A DNA stretch of 63,922 nucleotides from Funiculus sociatus GB2-C1 (lineage in GTDB: Bacteria; Cyanobacteriota; Cyanobacteriia; Cyanobacteriales; FACHB-T130). Every line of letters begins with the position of its first letter. The stretch's first letter is position 1. Positions 1 to 9,236 of this stretch are shown here, piece by piece. The stretch lies in NCBI RefSeq assembly GCF_039962115.1, contig NZ_JAMPKJ010000033.1, positions 1 to 63,922 of the forward strand, read 5' to 3'. The notes under the pieces are model-generated. The model was not told the origin of the DNA. It ran no database searches and saw nothing but the letters and a program-made list of their open reading frames with translations. The position numbers and the translations under genes were made by a program.

Positions 1-102
1 GAACAACGCCGAAATCAAAATTCTTCTCCTGTAGATTGGCGATTTACGACCGAAGATGCCCGGATTAAATTGAAGCGGTTATATCCGTCAATTCCTTGTT
101 GA
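1..102 (+). mobile_element. 3' end of an IS630-like transposase gene (partial)
   Basis: An open frame enters from the left edge and stops at TGA 100-102. Its 33 residues include WRFTTEDARIKLKRLYPS, which I recognise as the C-terminal signature of cyanobacterial IS630 (Tc1/mariner superfamily) transposases. Just beyond the stop, at a TA dinucleotide near 110-112, the sequence changes abruptly to RTX coding sequence on the other strand. IS630/Tc1 elements insert at TA, which fits. The rest of the element lies outside the window, so its integrity cannot be judged. The family call rests on recollection of the motif. Confidence 0.7.
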
Positions 103-185
103 CAGACCACTAGTCCGTTTATAGTGTCATGGCCAATAGTGCCATTGAGGGAGTCATTACCATTCGTACCGTTGATTAAAGCCAT
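15..185 (-). pseudogene. RTX calcium-binding gene 5' remnant, cut by the IS element
   Basis: The ATG at 185 has a GAGG ribosome binding site upstream. The first 25 residues (MALINGTNGND...INGL) closely match the start of the intact RTX gene next door (MATINGTNGND...INGL). At the TA near 110-112 the similarity ends, and the frame runs through transposase DNA to a stop at 15. The intact gene and the remnant share the bases TAGTCCGTTTAT up to that point. I read this as a second tandem RTX gene broken by insertion, with the rest displaced beyond the left edge or lost. Confidence 0.7.
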
Positions 186-225
186 ATTCTTGTATCCTCT
201 AGTTGCTTAGGTTGAGTGATGTTGC

Positions 226-1893
226 TTAGGCGAAAAGGACGATATCCGCGTTGGTCATAGCCAGTCCAGTAGAAAGGGTGGCAAATTGCACTTGTGCAGT
301 TCCACCAATACCGTCTTTGTCAAAGAACAAACCGCCAGTTGTGCTGTTGTAAATGAAGCGATCGCCTGCGTCCCCAGCACTAGCACCGATGCGGAATTGA
401 TCTGCGGTGATTGCCGCCCCAACTGTTAACCCTGCGTTGGCAAACATTGAGCCAGAACGAGTAGCAATGCCAATCGTGTCGTCTGCTACTGAAAAATCCG
501 TAATCCGATCTACAGCGCTTGACTTGCCATAGAAGTAAAACTTATCGGCACCAATGCTGCCTGTAAGTACGTCGCTGCCACCACCGCCAACCAAGGTGTC
601 GTTTCCATCACCACTTGTCAGGATGTCATTACCCGCTTTTCCTTTGAGAGTGTCATGGCTGTAACTCCCCTCTATTCTGTTGTCCAGTTCGTTACCTATG
701 CCATACATGAAATCGGCACTACTCAAGGCATAAAGACGAAGGTTTTCCACGTTGGCACCTAGCGTCCAAGAGGCACTAGAAAAAACCAAGTCCGTACCAC
801 CATTTACGGCTTCTATCACGGTATCGTTGGCATCGGTATCGCTATAGATGAGATAAGTATCGTTACCATTTCCACCGATGAGGATATCGTTACCGCCTTG
901 TCCCTCAAACCAGTCATCCCCATCACCACCATTCAAAGTGTTGCTGGCTTCATTGCCGTACATGCCATTATTGAGAGCGTTACCCGTGCCATTTATTGCC
1001 GCATCACCTGTCAGATTAAGTGTTTCTATATTGGCAGCCAGCGTATGACTGACGGAACTTTCAACGGTGTCTGTGCCACCGTCGGCAGCTTCGATAATTG
1101 TGTCGTTGGTATCGCTGATGAAATATATATCGTTGTCAGCGCCACCATCAAGGATATCGCTGCCGCCGCCTCCCACAAGTCTGTCATCCCCAGCGCCACC
1201 AATTAGCGTGTTGTTGGCATTGTTGCCGGTAAGTCCGTTGCCAAAATTATTACCTGTGCCATTTATCGCCGCATTCCCTGTAAGAACTAGCCTTTCCAGG
1301 CCCCCACCCAGTGTCCAAGTAATGCTCGATTCAACCGTATCGGTATCATATTGATTAGAAGGATTTCTAAACTCCTCAATAATCTGGTCGCCTATGTTGT
1401 CAACAATATAGGTATCGCTACCCGCGCCACCCTCCATTCGATCAGCACCCGCACCCCCATCGAGAAGGTCATCGCCAAAGCCACCAAATAGAGAATTGCT
1501 GGCAGAATTTCCGTATATTAGGTTGTTTAGATCGTTACCTGTACCATTAATTGCACTATTACCAGTAAGAACCAGCTTCTCTAGATTGTTACCTAGTACC
1601 CAAGTAATGCTCGATTCTACGGTGTCGAAGCTATCACTATCATTAGCGCCTTTTTCATCAATCACGTCGCCTACGTTGTCAACAATGTAGGTATCGCCAC
1701 CCGCGCCACCCTCCATGCGATCGCTACCTGTTCCGCCATTGAGGATGTCATCACCCAACCCGCCAAAGAGAAAGTCATCACCTGCTAGTCCGTTTATGAT
1801 GTCATCGCCATTAGTTCCGTTTAAGGCGGGGTCATTACCGTTAGTTCCGTTGATGGTAGCCATACTCTGTGTGTTTGTATCGAATGTATCCAT
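226..1893 (-). CDS. RTX / hemolysin-type calcium-binding repeat protein
   Basis: A 555-residue, Gly/Asp/Asn-rich protein with many GGxGxDxL-type nonapeptides, which in this family form a calcium-filled parallel beta roll. It is modular. About four units of roughly 100 residues each contain an RTX block, a DTYIVDNxGD-like strand, a TVESSITWTLG segment and an LVLTGNAAINGTGN segment. The last 100 residues (ITDFSVADDTIGI..., then GGLFFDKDGIGG) resemble the C-terminal secretion region of type I exported RTX proteins. No signal peptide is visible, which fits type I export. The start could be ATG 1893 or the internal ATG at 1863, which gives the common MATINGTNGND start and matches the neighbouring remnant. 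The exact role (S-layer, adhesion or enzyme) cannot be told. Confidence 0.85.
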   Translation of the reverse strand: MDTFDTNTQSMATINGTNGNDPALNGTNGDDIINGLAGDDFLFGGLGDDILNGGTGSDRMEGGAGGDTYIVDNVGDVIDEKGANDSDSFDTVESSITWVLGNNLEKLVLTGNSAINGTGNDLNNLIYGNSASNSLFGGFGDDLLDGGAGADRMEGGAGSDTYIVDNIGDQIIEEFRNPSNQYDTDTVESSITWTLGGGLERLVLTGNAAINGTGNNFGNGLTGNNANNTLIGGAGDDRLVGGGGSDILDGGADNDIYFISDTNDTIIEAADGGTDTVESSVSHTLAANIETLNLTGDAAINGTGNALNNGMYGNEASNTLNGGDGDDWFEGQGGNDILIGGNGNDTYLIYSDTDANDTVIEAVNGGTDLVFSSASWTLGANVENLRLYALSSADFMYGIGNELDNRIEGSYSHDTLKGKAGNDILTSGDGNDTLVGGGGSDVLTGSIGADKFYFYGKSSAVDRITDFSVADDTIGIATRSGSMFANAGLTVGAAITADQFRIGASAGDAGDRFIYNSTTGGLFFDKDGIGGTAQVQFATLSTGLAMTNADIVLFA

Positions 1894-2035
1894 ATTTAAG
1901 TATTTCGAGCAGCGATCGCACTTCGCCCACTTAGCTCACCCATTCGGGTGATATTAGATACATATATCTACCACTACAGTGTTTTTATTCTCTAAAATAT
2001 TAAAAATACTTTTCTTTATGTCCCTAATACGATAT

Positions 2036-2059
2036 AGAGACGCGATCTATCGCGTCTCT
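2036..2059. repeat. GAGACGCGAT palindromic repeat, copy 1
   Basis: Inverted repeat AGAGACGCGAT-CT-ATCGCGTCTCT with perfect 11-base arms. It lies just past the stop of the HAD gene and could work as its terminator, though no strong T run follows. The same core recurs at 2899-2940 and 39635-39660. Confidence 0.8.
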
Positions 2060-2069
2060 CGGTTCTCTG

Positions 2070-2846
2070 TTAGGACCAAGCGGAGAAATCTTGTGCAAAC
2101 TGTGAAAGGGATAATAGTTTAATTCGTTCGTTGTGGCGCACAGCCTCTCGCTGTTGCGGCGTATTATAACCCCAGTCTGCTAAATACAGCCCGATATCAT
2201 TAAGGTCTGGTTGCTGTTGTACGACTTGCAAAGTTTTTAAGCGGTCTTCCACAAACCAAAGGCTAATCATGCGATCGCTAATTAGTTCCCGTAGAATTTC
2301 GTACTTGGGACGGCGATTTTCTTTACCAAGAATAAACTGCTCTGGTAGATCAATGCCTTGTTGTTGCAACAGTTGGCGAACAAAGCGCCCTTCTTTGGTG
2401 GTCACAATGTAGATTTGGACGGGAGTGCCTTGAAGCGAATTTAATTTCTCCACCACACCAGGATAGAAGCGATGCAAAGCTAGCCAAGATTCTAAATCCG
2501 CAACAATCCACTCATCCCGGATATTATCAAGCTTCATGGCGATGTTAGCGGCATCTAAATTATCTTCTGCCAGGATTGTTCTGGCAACGGTTGACCAGTC
2601 CTGCAACATCTTCTCTTCTGGTATGCCCAATATTAGCGCCCGGATCGCCACTGGCATTTCCCAGCCGACCTCTATCACAGGTCGCCGCAGGTAAAAATTT
2701 TCCGCCAAATTCTCTGGAGGCGTTGCATTCTCAGGTGTCCAGATTTGACAGTAGGTGCGCCAAGCTGTCTGAAAATACTCAAGCAACCCGTCGCAAAGCA
2801 CACCGTCAAAGTCTAAAGCCAGAATAGTTGGAGCGATCACAGACAT
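2070..2846 (-). CDS. HAD-superfamily hydrolase
   Basis: A 258-residue protein. The N-terminus contains LALDFDGVLCDG, haloacid dehalogenase motif I, with Asp nucleophile and Asp acid/base. A TTKEG segment near residue 150 fits motif II (Thr), a later Lys (GKENRRPKY) fits motif III, and FVEDRL fits motif IV. HAD proteins are mostly phosphatases, and the substrate cannot be read from sequence. The frame is open upstream to 3032, but that stretch crosses the tRNA gene and a terminator hairpin, so I take the ATG at 2846 just before MSVIAPTILALDFD. It is a monocistronic gene between the RTX locus and tRNA-Gln. Confidence 0.85.
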   Translation of the reverse strand: MSVIAPTILALDFDGVLCDGLLEYFQTAWRTYCQIWTPENATPPENLAENFYLRRPVIEVGWEMPVAIRALILGIPEEKMLQDWSTVARTILAEDNLDAANIAMKLDNIRDEWIVADLESWLALHRFYPGVVEKLNSLQGTPVQIYIVTTKEGRFVRQLLQQQGIDLPEQFILGKENRRPKYEILRELISDRMISLWFVEDRLKTLQVVQQQPDLNDIGLYLADWGYNTPQQREAVRHNERIKLLSLSQFAQDFSAWS

Positions 2847-2898
2847 TGTTCGCCTAGCCAAAATCAACCGTAAGATTTTGGCACACATTGCCCCCGCA

Positions 2899-2940
2899 AA
2901 AAAGAGAGAGACGCGATTAGTCGCGTCTCTCTCTTTTTTT
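2899..2940 (-). terminator. strong hairpin terminator (GAGACGCG palindrome, copy 2)
   Basis: A near-perfect inverted repeat, AGAGAGAGACGCGA / TCGCGTCTCTCTCT, is flanked by A runs on one side and T runs on the other, so it can terminate either strand. It lies just downstream of the minus-strand tRNA-Gln and upstream of the HAD gene. It shares the GAGACGCGAT core with two other palindromes in the window. Confidence 0.8.
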
Positions 2941-2950
2941 TTAGCTTTAA

Positions 2951-3022
2951 CTGGGGTGCAAGGATTCGAACCTCGGAATGTCTGGACCAAAACCAGATGC
3001 CTTACCACTTGGCGACACCCCA
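2951..3022 (-). tRNA. trnQ: tRNA-Gln (anticodon TTG)
   Basis: The minus strand folds as a 72-nt cloverleaf. The acceptor stem TGGGGTG pairs with CACCCCA, followed by discriminator G. There is a D arm with AAGTGGTAAGGC, an anticodon stem-loop CTGGTTTTGGTCCAG with anticodon TTG, and a T arm GAGGTTCGAATCCTTG. No intron is present and CCA is not encoded. Confidence 0.95.
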
Positions 3023-3245
3023 TTGATTTCACCTCATATATATTAGCAGTTCCTACCAGGGAATTGTCAACAACTTTTTCAAAATTTTTCTAAAAATGTC
3101 CCTCGTGAAAGCTGAATAGGTTGAAGAGCAACGGTTGTGCCGTTTGTTTTGAGCGCTCTTGGGGCGTTGCGCTTGAGGGAAACGTTAGCCGACGCTCTCC
3201 GGCCATTTGTAGGATTTCGCTGAGTCGCGCCGAACTAACCGACAA

Positions 3246-3284
3246 AAGAAAAAGGCAAAAGTCTTTCTCTTTTGCCTTTTTCTT
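3246..3284 (-). terminator. hairpin terminator after the R3H ATPase gene
   Basis: Inverted repeat with 16-base arms (AAGAAAAAGGCAAAAG / CTTTTGCCTTTTTCTT) and a 7-nt loop, 20 bp past the stop of the minus-strand R3H gene. The T-rich arm gives it terminator character. The AAAGGCAAAAG core is also a common cyanobacterial spacer repeat; a similar run lies at 19330-19395. Confidence 0.6.
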
Positions 3285-3304
3285 AGAGAACTGCATGACC
3301 TTCT

Positions 3305-5185
3305 CTATGCTGGGTAAATTCGCAGCCTCCGGTTAGGTTCTTCCCCAAAACTGTCAGATTTGAGGCGGTAGTGTTCCACCAGTTCGTGTTGCATTTTCCG
3401 CACTTTGGCAGAACGCGGTAAAAGTTCCACTGGCTGTCCCTTCGGGATGACAATTTGCTCAACTGCAAGTCTGGCTTCTTCCAGAGCCTCAATCTCGTCC
3501 TCGTTACCCGTAGTAGTAAATAAACTGAGTTCGGCAACGTCGGGATTGCTGGGGTCATCCATATCTAGCAGACGCCGCAAGGCGCGGGTAATCTGAGATA
3601 CAGTGTTTGCCTTAATTGCGTGGATGGGAACATGACGAGCTTTAGCAATATGCCGTAATTTGGAATGGTTCTTTACGTGCGATCGCAATGCCAAAACTGC
3701 ATCCGCACTATCCATATCCTTCGTCAACACCACAGGCAAATTCAGTACCCGAATCACTTGGTCTAGTTGTTGGCTGCTGATGCCATAAGGATAAACCTGC
3801 AACGGCAAATCTTCCCCATTCGGCCCGGCAAAGGAACCATCTGAGAGCAATTCTGACTGATGCCAAGATTGATCTAGCATCTGCTCAAAGTCATTGCTCA
3901 GCGATCTTGGCGCTAGTTCTGAAAGATCCGCTGCGTTGGTAACGTCCCGTATCCCAGATGAGCTTCCAAAAGGTAGAGTACGCGGCGAGTTTAGTGCCGT
4001 ACTCGTTACCCGCAAATCCTGACCCCGCAGCGATCTAGGTTGACTGGGTAATGGCATCATCTGCCCAGAAGTGCGCCAGCCAGCCGGTCGTCCCGGAGTA
4101 TCCAAGGAAGCAGCATATCCGCCTCCGGTACTAGGCGATCGCATTGGTGTCGGTGCTTGGGGTAACTCACGGGTAATTGTCACTTCCCCAGCGTCAGTGA
4201 TTGTTCTAACTTGCGGATTTGGCTGTCGCCCCCGCAACAAGTTATCAACCATATCCGCTACCTGCTCGTGTACTACCCAACGCTGCCTTTCCAGCATCTC
4301 CACGGCAATTTCAAAGGTCGGCGGGGCTTTGCGCTCCAGAACAGTCTTCTGGCTGCCCCGCCGCCTAGCTTCTTCATCTCCCAGGGTTACCGCCTGAATG
4401 CCCCCAACTAAATCGGATAGGGTGGGGTTTTTGATCAGGTTCTCAATCCGGTTTCCGTGTGCCGTACCCACCAACTGAACACCCCGCTCAGCGATAGTAC
4501 GAGCAGCCATTGCTTCGAGTTCCGTACCAATTTCATCAATGACGATCACTTCTGGCATATGGTTTTCCACTGCCTCAATCATCACTTGGTGCTGGAGTTC
4601 TGGACGGGCGACTTGCATCCGACGGGCGCGACCAATCGCTGGATGGGGAACGTCACCATCGCCCGCGATTTCGTTAGAGGTGTCGATGATTACAACTCGT
4701 TTTTGTAACTCATCGGCTAAAACTCTGGCAATTTCCCGCAGTGCGGTCGTTTTGCCAACACCTGGACGACCGAGCATCAGAATTGACTGACCTGTTTCTA
4801 CTAAGTCGCGAATCATGCCAATGGTGCCAAAGACGGCTCGACCCACCCTCAAGGTAAGACCAATTATTTCGCCACTACGGTTGCGGATGGCGCTAATTCG
4901 ATGCAGGGTACGTTCTAGTCCTGCCCGGTTATCACCGCCGAAATGTCCTACCCGTTCTATACAATAATTTAGCTGTTCCCTGGAAACTGGGATTTGGGAA
5001 AGGTACTCTGCCTGCGTAGCAAACCGAGCTTCCGGTAATCGCCCCAAATCCATGACAACCTCAACTAACCTATCCTTGTCAGGATGCTGTTCTAAAGGTT
5101 GCCGAATCTCACTTGGTAATACGTCCAATAATTTCTGGAGATCGTCTGTAATCTGCATTCTTCCTAAAGTGACTTTTTTATCCAC
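3305..5185 (-). CDS. AAA ATPase with C-terminal R3H domain (Ycf45-like)
   Basis: A 626-residue protein. Residues about 110-320 form a RecA/AAA-type ATPase with Walker [10 protein letters not shown] (139-147) and Walker [11 protein letters not shown], resembling SpoIIIAA-like secretion ATPases and the plastid Ycf45 family. A Pro/Ser-rich linker follows (about 335-440). The C-terminus (about 560-626, with [17 protein letters not shown]) fits an R3H single-strand nucleic-acid-binding domain. The role is unproven; the family is conserved in cyanobacteria and algal plastids. It lies 56 bp downstream of ldpA on the same strand, so the two may be co-transcribed. ATG at 5185; a second ATG lies at codon 10. 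Confidence 0.88.
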   Translation of the reverse strand: MDKKVTLGRMQITDDLQKLLDVLPSEIRQPLEQHPDKDRLVEVVMDLGRLPEARFATQAEYLSQIPVSREQLNYCIERVGHFGGDNRAGLERTLHRISAIRNRSGEIIGLTLRVGRAVFGTIGMIRDLVETGQSILMLGRPGVGKTTALREIARVLADELQKRVVIIDTSNEIAGDGDVPHPAIGRARRMQVARPELQHQVMIEAVENHMPEVIVIDEIGTELEAMAARTIAERGVQLVGTAHGNRIENLIKNPTLSDLVGGIQAVTLGDEEARRRGSQKTVLERKAPPTFEIAVEMLERQRWVVHEQVADMVDNLLRGRQPNPQVRTITDAGEVTITRELPQAPTPMRSPSTGGGYAASLDTPGRPAGWRTSGQMMPLPSQPRSLRGQDLRVTSTALNSPRTLPFGSSSGIRDVTNAADLSELAPRSLSNDFEQMLDQSWHQSELLSDGSFAGPNGEDLPLQVYPYGISSQQLDQVIRVLNLPVVLTKDMDSADAVLALRSHVKNHSKLRHIAKARHVPIHAIKANTVSQITRALRRLLDMDDPSNPDVAELSLFTTTGNEDEIEALEEARLAVEQIVIPKGQPVELLPRSAKVRKMQHELVEHYRLKSDSFGEEPNRRLRIYPA

Positions 5186-5241
5186 AACTGGCGATAGAGA
5201 TAACAGTTGTTAGCCCTTAGTCCTTAGCAACAAACTAATGA

Positions 5242-6477
5242 CTAATGACTCTTAACTTGAGAAACCAGCGATTCAGCGAGACTAACTGCGTGCCAAAGTA
5301 AATCTGGATTTTCTTCCAGTCGTCTCGGCATAAATGTCTGACTTGATGCCGATGCCTTCCCCGATACGTCTTTCATATTCATTTTTTCCAATTCGTCTAG
5401 AACGGGTGACAACAAAACGCGGGCGTAGCTACCGTATGCAATGCCTGCAATATAGGAGGGTTCAGGATTCAGGACTGAGGAATGATGGAGAGATTTTCGA
5501 GTTTGTGGTGCCTTGTTTTTCGGCGATAATTGGCTTTCCACGGCTATGTCTGATAAACTTGCCTCTACCAAGCTTTCAGGTAAATCCACAATTTCTTTTG
5601 GCTCCTGACGGTTGTTGAGCAGTCCCATTGTCCTGAGTTTTGCAACAGTGTAGCTGTTCGTGCCTCCTGCTAACTGCACATATCCTCGTAATCCCGCAGA
5701 TAGAACTTTTTGCCCTAACTTCACAGCAGCTCTAGTTGTGCCATCACCGATATCGCCACTCATCGGTCGCCCGTCGGTTTGCCAGATGAGAGGAATTGGC
5801 AGGGGTGCTATCAGGTCGTAAAGAGTCCAGAGGTAATCAATTATACCGTCCCCGTCTGGGCAACTAATTGCTATGAGCTTGAGTTTATTCAACCAAGGCG
5901 CGATCGCGCTCCATAAACGTTTAAAATCATCTACTCTACCGATTTGCGTATGAATTTCTAAGGCATCAACGCCACTTGGCAAGACTGACGAAGCGATCGC
6001 TTCCGGTGCTGTGACATAAGAACGAGTATAAATTATTTTACTTGGGCATACGGGAATACACCGCCCGCAGCCATAACAACGTTGGTCTATAACTCCAGAC
6101 AAAGCGATCGCATCTGCTGGACAAATACTTTCACAAGGTCGCGGGCATTCGGTCGGACACTCAGTTGAGTTAAATTCCGCCTTCCGAAAGTGAGGATCTT
6201 CCCCATCATTCAAACTGACCATCAGCCACGGTAAGTTCTCTGCACAGTAGCCTCGCACACGCGCTGCACTAGCTAGGTCAGCAGCCGCCTTCAAACCTTC
6301 TTGTGCCGCAGCAATTACCGCCGGGTCAGCGGCAACGTCGATACAGTCAGCCCCAGCTAAAGTATAAGCCAATGTCAGATTCCGGACGGCAGGGAGGTCT
6401 TGGAAACTAGCTCCGCAAATGAGCTTAAACCAGCGACCCTCTCTTAGGGAGCGTAAGGGATAGAAATAATCAGTCAC
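5242..6477 (-). CDS. ldpA: LdpA, iron-sulfur circadian input protein
   Basis: A 411-residue protein. Residues about 120-170 carry two ferredoxin-like cysteine clusters, CPTECPRPCESICP and CYGCGRCIPVCP, enough for two [4Fe-4S] centres. The N-terminal region (LAYTLAGADCIDVAADP) and the overall length match LdpA. In Synechococcus elongatus LdpA modulates circadian period in response to light and redox state and associates with clock proteins. The C-terminal third (KNKAPQTRKS...) looks low in complexity and less conserved. It lies between the R3H ATPase gene (downstream) and the VWA array (upstream). Confidence 0.9.
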   Translation of the reverse strand: MTDYFYPLRSLREGRWFKLICGASFQDLPAVRNLTLAYTLAGADCIDVAADPAVIAAAQEGLKAAADLASAARVRGYCAENLPWLMVSLNDGEDPHFRKAEFNSTECPTECPRPCESICPADAIALSGVIDQRCYGCGRCIPVCPSKIIYTRSYVTAPEAIASSVLPSGVDALEIHTQIGRVDDFKRLWSAIAPWLNKLKLIAISCPDGDGIIDYLWTLYDLIAPLPIPLIWQTDGRPMSGDIGDGTTRAAVKLGQKVLSAGLRGYVQLAGGTNSYTVAKLRTMGLLNNRQEPKEIVDLPESLVEASLSDIAVESQLSPKNKAPQTRKSLHHSSVLNPEPSYIAGIAYGSYARVLLSPVLDELEKMNMKDVSGKASASSQTFMPRRLEENPDLLWHAVSLAESLVSQVKSH

Positions 6478-6587
6478 CCTTATATGCTAAAGCCTTCCTG
6501 AATAAATGGGGAGGTGTAAATAGTAAAAAATAGGGGCGGTTGTACTACCCCCCTGCGATGTAAAACGTAAAAAAATGGCGCTTGCCT

Positions 6588-7205
6588 TTAGCCGGTAATT
6601 GCCTTTAGCAACACTTCAGTTAGCGTCATGTTGTCCATCTCATCCAGAGTTAAGGTATCGCAGATGTCAAACTTTGCCCCGATGCCTTGTAATTGTTCAT
6701 CCAAACCTTTGTAAAATCGCGTTGCGCCTCTGTCTGAACCCACCTGAATGAAGGAAATCGCTAGTTCCTCATCCCGCTGTATTTTCTGAGTGGCGTTAAT
6801 TATCACTTCCACTACCGCCATCCGATTATTCGGTTCGCCGTCGGACACCACTAAAATGGTTTCGCCTTCTGGTTTTCCCTGACCCGCAGCTTTACGCTGA
6901 AAGTAGTTGTTGATTGCGTGCTGCAAGGCAGCGACCAAGTTAGTTCCACCACTAGGACTATTTTCTCGGAAGATTTCGGCGACTTTAGTTGAAGTTACGT
7001 TGTCGTACCGTTGAAATCGGTCTGAAAATAGATAAACAGTAATCCCATCTGGGTCAAACTGTTCGCATTTACTTGCCAACCCTAAAGTAGACTCCTGCGC
7101 CATTTCCCAGCGACTTTTACCTCCGGGTTGATCGCGAGATGACATACTACCGCTTTTGTCAAGCATTAAGGTGTAGTCGCGATTTTTCAAGACACCAAGT
7201 GTCAT
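6588..7205 (-). CDS. VWA-domain protein, paralogue 4 of the array
   Basis: A 205-residue single-domain von Willebrand factor A protein. The metal-ion-dependent adhesion site is intact: DKSGSMS (residues 16-22), the Thr of SGGTNLV, and the Asp of VVSDGEPN. It has no signal peptide or membrane helix and is therefore probably cytoplasmic. It is the last of four close paralogues read right to left and the most diverged (LMLDKSGSM, and GGTNL where others have GTTDL/GTTNL/GRTDL). The fold resembles the subgroup often annotated TerF-like. Function is unknown. ATG 7205 has AGGA upstream. Confidence 0.85.
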   Translation of the reverse strand: MTLGVLKNRDYTLMLDKSGSMSSRDQPGGKSRWEMAQESTLGLASKCEQFDPDGITVYLFSDRFQRYDNVTSTKVAEIFRENSPSGGTNLVAALQHAINNYFQRKAAGQGKPEGETILVVSDGEPNNRMAVVEVIINATQKIQRDEELAISFIQVGSDRGATRFYKGLDEQLQGIGAKFDICDTLTLDEMDNMTLTEVLLKAITG

Positions 7206-7224
7206 AAAATTAGTTCCTACTCAC

Positions 7225-7833
7225 TTAGTCAGCGATCGCGTTTAGCAGCACTTCCGCCAGAGTCATGTCCGCCATATCATCAATAGTTATCGCATCGCAG
7301 ATATCAAACTTCGCCCCCGCACCTTGCAATTCATCATCCAACGCTTTGAGAAACCGCGTAGCCGTTGCATCCGAACCCACTTGAATCATAGAAATTGCTA
7401 GTTCTTCATCCCTCTCCATCTGGCGCGATGCCTCAATAATCGCCCGCATTACCCCTTTCCGGTCATCCGGTTCCCCATCTGTCACTACCAAAATCGTTTC
7501 GCCACCAGCCTTCGCCTCACCAGCAGCCTTGCTCTCAAAATAGCGGTTAGCCGCATCCTTCAGCACACTTGCCAAGTCAGTAGTGCCAGCTGGGTCATTT
7601 TCTTGAAAAATTTGTGCGACTTTACTAGAAGTCACATTGTCGTAACGTTTAAATCGGCTAGAAAACAAGTAAACAGTAATCCCATCTGGATCAAACTGTT
7701 CGCATTTTCTCGCCAACGCCAAAGTAGACTCCTGCGCCATTTCCCAGCGACTTCTGCCTCCCGCTTGATCTGGCGTAGACATACTGCCGCTTTTGTCAAT
7801 AATTAACGTATAATCCCGATTTTCTGCACTCAT
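7225..7833 (-). CDS. VWA-domain protein, paralogue 3 of the array
   Basis: A 202-residue VWA protein with a complete MIDAS: DKSGSMST, GTTDL and VVTDGEPDD. The frame is open to 7881, but the ATG at 7833 (MSAENRDYTLIIDKSG) follows GGAGGGT and gives the same N-terminus as its paralogues, so it is preferred. The gap to paralogue 4 is only 19 nt, which suggests co-transcription. The conserved C-terminus (GAKFDICDAITIDDM..LAEVLLNAI) is shared by all four copies and may be a common interaction surface. Function is unknown. Confidence 0.85.
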   Translation of the reverse strand: MSAENRDYTLIIDKSGSMSTPDQAGGRSRWEMAQESTLALARKCEQFDPDGITVYLFSSRFKRYDNVTSSKVAQIFQENDPAGTTDLASVLKDAANRYFESKAAGEAKAGGETILVVTDGEPDDRKGVMRAIIEASRQMERDEELAISMIQVGSDATATRFLKALDDELQGAGAKFDICDAITIDDMADMTLAEVLLNAIAD

Positions 7834-7929
7834 ACATACCCTCCTTTCCCACAAAAAATTAGTAGGGTGGGCATTGCCCACCTTAACTACAAAATCAAAC
7901 TAAATTACCATCCAAACTCCAAAATCGAG

Positions 7930-8535
7930 TTAATCATTTATGGCATTAAGCAGGACTTCAGTTAAAGTCATGCCCTCCATATCATCCAAAGTTACGGTGT
8001 CACAAATATCAAACTTTGCTCCCGCACTTTGCAGTTCATCATCCAAAGCCTTGAGAAACCGAGTAGCCGTTTGATCGGCTCCAATCTGAATGAAAGAAAT
8101 AGCTAATTCTTCATCTCTTTCCATGTGGCGAGTAGCTTCAATAATCACCCGCATTACCGCTTTCCGGTCATCCGGTTCCCCATCTGTGATTACCAAAATT
8201 GTCTCGCCATTCGCCTTCGTCTCACCAGCAGCCTTCCGCTGAAAATAGTTGTCAGCAGCGTGCTTTAACACATCAGCAAGATTGGTGGTGCCGGATGGAT
8301 CGTTTTCTTGGAATATCTGTGCAACCTTGCTAGAGGTTACATCATCGAAACGCTTAAACCTACCTGAAAACAGGTAAAGGGTAATTCCATCCGGATCAAA
8401 CTGTTCGCATTTTCTCGCCAACGCCAGGGTAGATTCCTGCGCCGTCTCCCAGCGACTTCTCCCACTCGGTGGTTCTGGGGTAGACATACTGCCGCTTTTG
8501 TCGATGATTAATGTATAGTCTCGGTCTTGTGCCAC
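7930..8535 (-). CDS. VWA-domain protein, paralogue 2 of the array
   Basis: A 201-residue VWA protein with MIDAS DKSGSMST, GTTNL and VITDGEPDD. I set the start at the GTG at 8535 (VAQDRDYTLIIDKSG). AAGGAG lies 5 nt upstream of it, and this start aligns with the other paralogues; an upstream GTG at 8550 would put that ribosome binding site inside the gene. It is very similar to paralogues 1 and 3, with runs such as QESTLALARKCEQFDPDGIT nearly identical, so the duplication is recent or kept homogeneous by conversion. Confidence 0.85.
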   Translation of the reverse strand: MAQDRDYTLIIDKSGSMSTPEPPSGRSRWETAQESTLALARKCEQFDPDGITLYLFSGRFKRFDDVTSSKVAQIFQENDPSGTTNLADVLKHAADNYFQRKAAGETKANGETILVITDGEPDDRKAVMRVIIEATRHMERDEELAISFIQIGADQTATRFLKALDDELQSAGAKFDICDTVTLDDMEGMTLTEVLLNAIND

Positions 8536-8666
8536 AGATACTCCTTCCACAAAGAGATAATCTCCTGCGATCGTCAGGGTCTACTGATCTAGCCTAGCCC
8601 ACTGGCTGAGACTATTAAGTAGATTGAGATTAAAAAAATAAAAAGTTTTAGTTACTTCTAGACTCT

Positions 8667-9134
8667 TTACGGTTGCGTTTCCCGCAAAGCTTGAAGATAA
8701 TCAATCGCTGCATCTAGTTTGGCTGGGTAAGCATACGCAAATTCTTCAAACCAAAGACCTTCTTCTGAGAGTGGGTTTAAATTTTTCAGCCACTCCTTCG
8801 CTTGGCTTGCTAGTGCCTCTCTTTGCTGCTGCTTAATTTGTTCCTGCTTAATTTTTTTCTCTGCTAGTTGTTGCTGTTCTTTCAGGTTTTGGGCTTTTTC
8901 TTGTTCCTCAAATTCAGCCTTAACTTGAGCTAGTACGCTATCTTCATGGGAGTAAGACAAGTTATTTTTCCCAGGTTGCAGGGGGAAATTCTCGACAACC
9001 TCTACAGACGGCGCGATCGCGTGCGGGTTCACTAGCTTTTCTTTCAGTTGTTGCGATTTGTGAAGCAGTTTGGGGTTGTCTTTTTCTTCATACTCAGCCT
9101 TAACTGACGCGAGTATGTCATCTATCGATTCCAT
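8667..9134 (-). CDS. small coiled-coil-prone protein, probably Slr1339-type salt stress family
   Basis: A 155-residue, charged, Gln/Lys/Glu-rich protein. I chose the ATG at 9134 (MESIDDILASVKAEYEEKD) because GGAGG precedes it; the frame is open to 9194. Two related segments, DDILASVKAEYEEKDNPKLL and DSVLAQVKAEFEEQEKAQNL, show an internal duplication, followed by a Lys/Gln-rich helix (AEKKIKQEQIKQQQREALA) and a conserved-looking end (EGLWFEEFAYAYPAKLDAAIDYL). The start and end recall cyanobacterial proteins annotated as salt stress protein, Slr1339 family; I am moderately sure. It sits between VWA paralogues 1 and 2 on the same strand, so it is a likely partner of the array. Confidence 0.7.
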   Translation of the reverse strand: MESIDDILASVKAEYEEKDNPKLLHKSQQLKEKLVNPHAIAPSVEVVENFPLQPGKNNLSYSHEDSVLAQVKAEFEEQEKAQNLKEQQQLAEKKIKQEQIKQQQREALASQAKEWLKNLNPLSEEGLWFEEFAYAYPAKLDAAIDYLQALRETQP

Positions 9135-9236
9135 AATTTCGATACCTCCAATAAATTTTAGATTTGAGACTTTAGATTTTAGATACACGCTCACTTATCT
9201 AAAATCCAAATTCCAAATCCAAAATTAAACTATGTG

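Noticed and set aside
898-1951. Several plus-strand open frames opposite the RTX gene
   Set aside because: They are low-complexity shadows caused by the repetitive RTX codons; none resembles a known protein or has a ribosome binding site.
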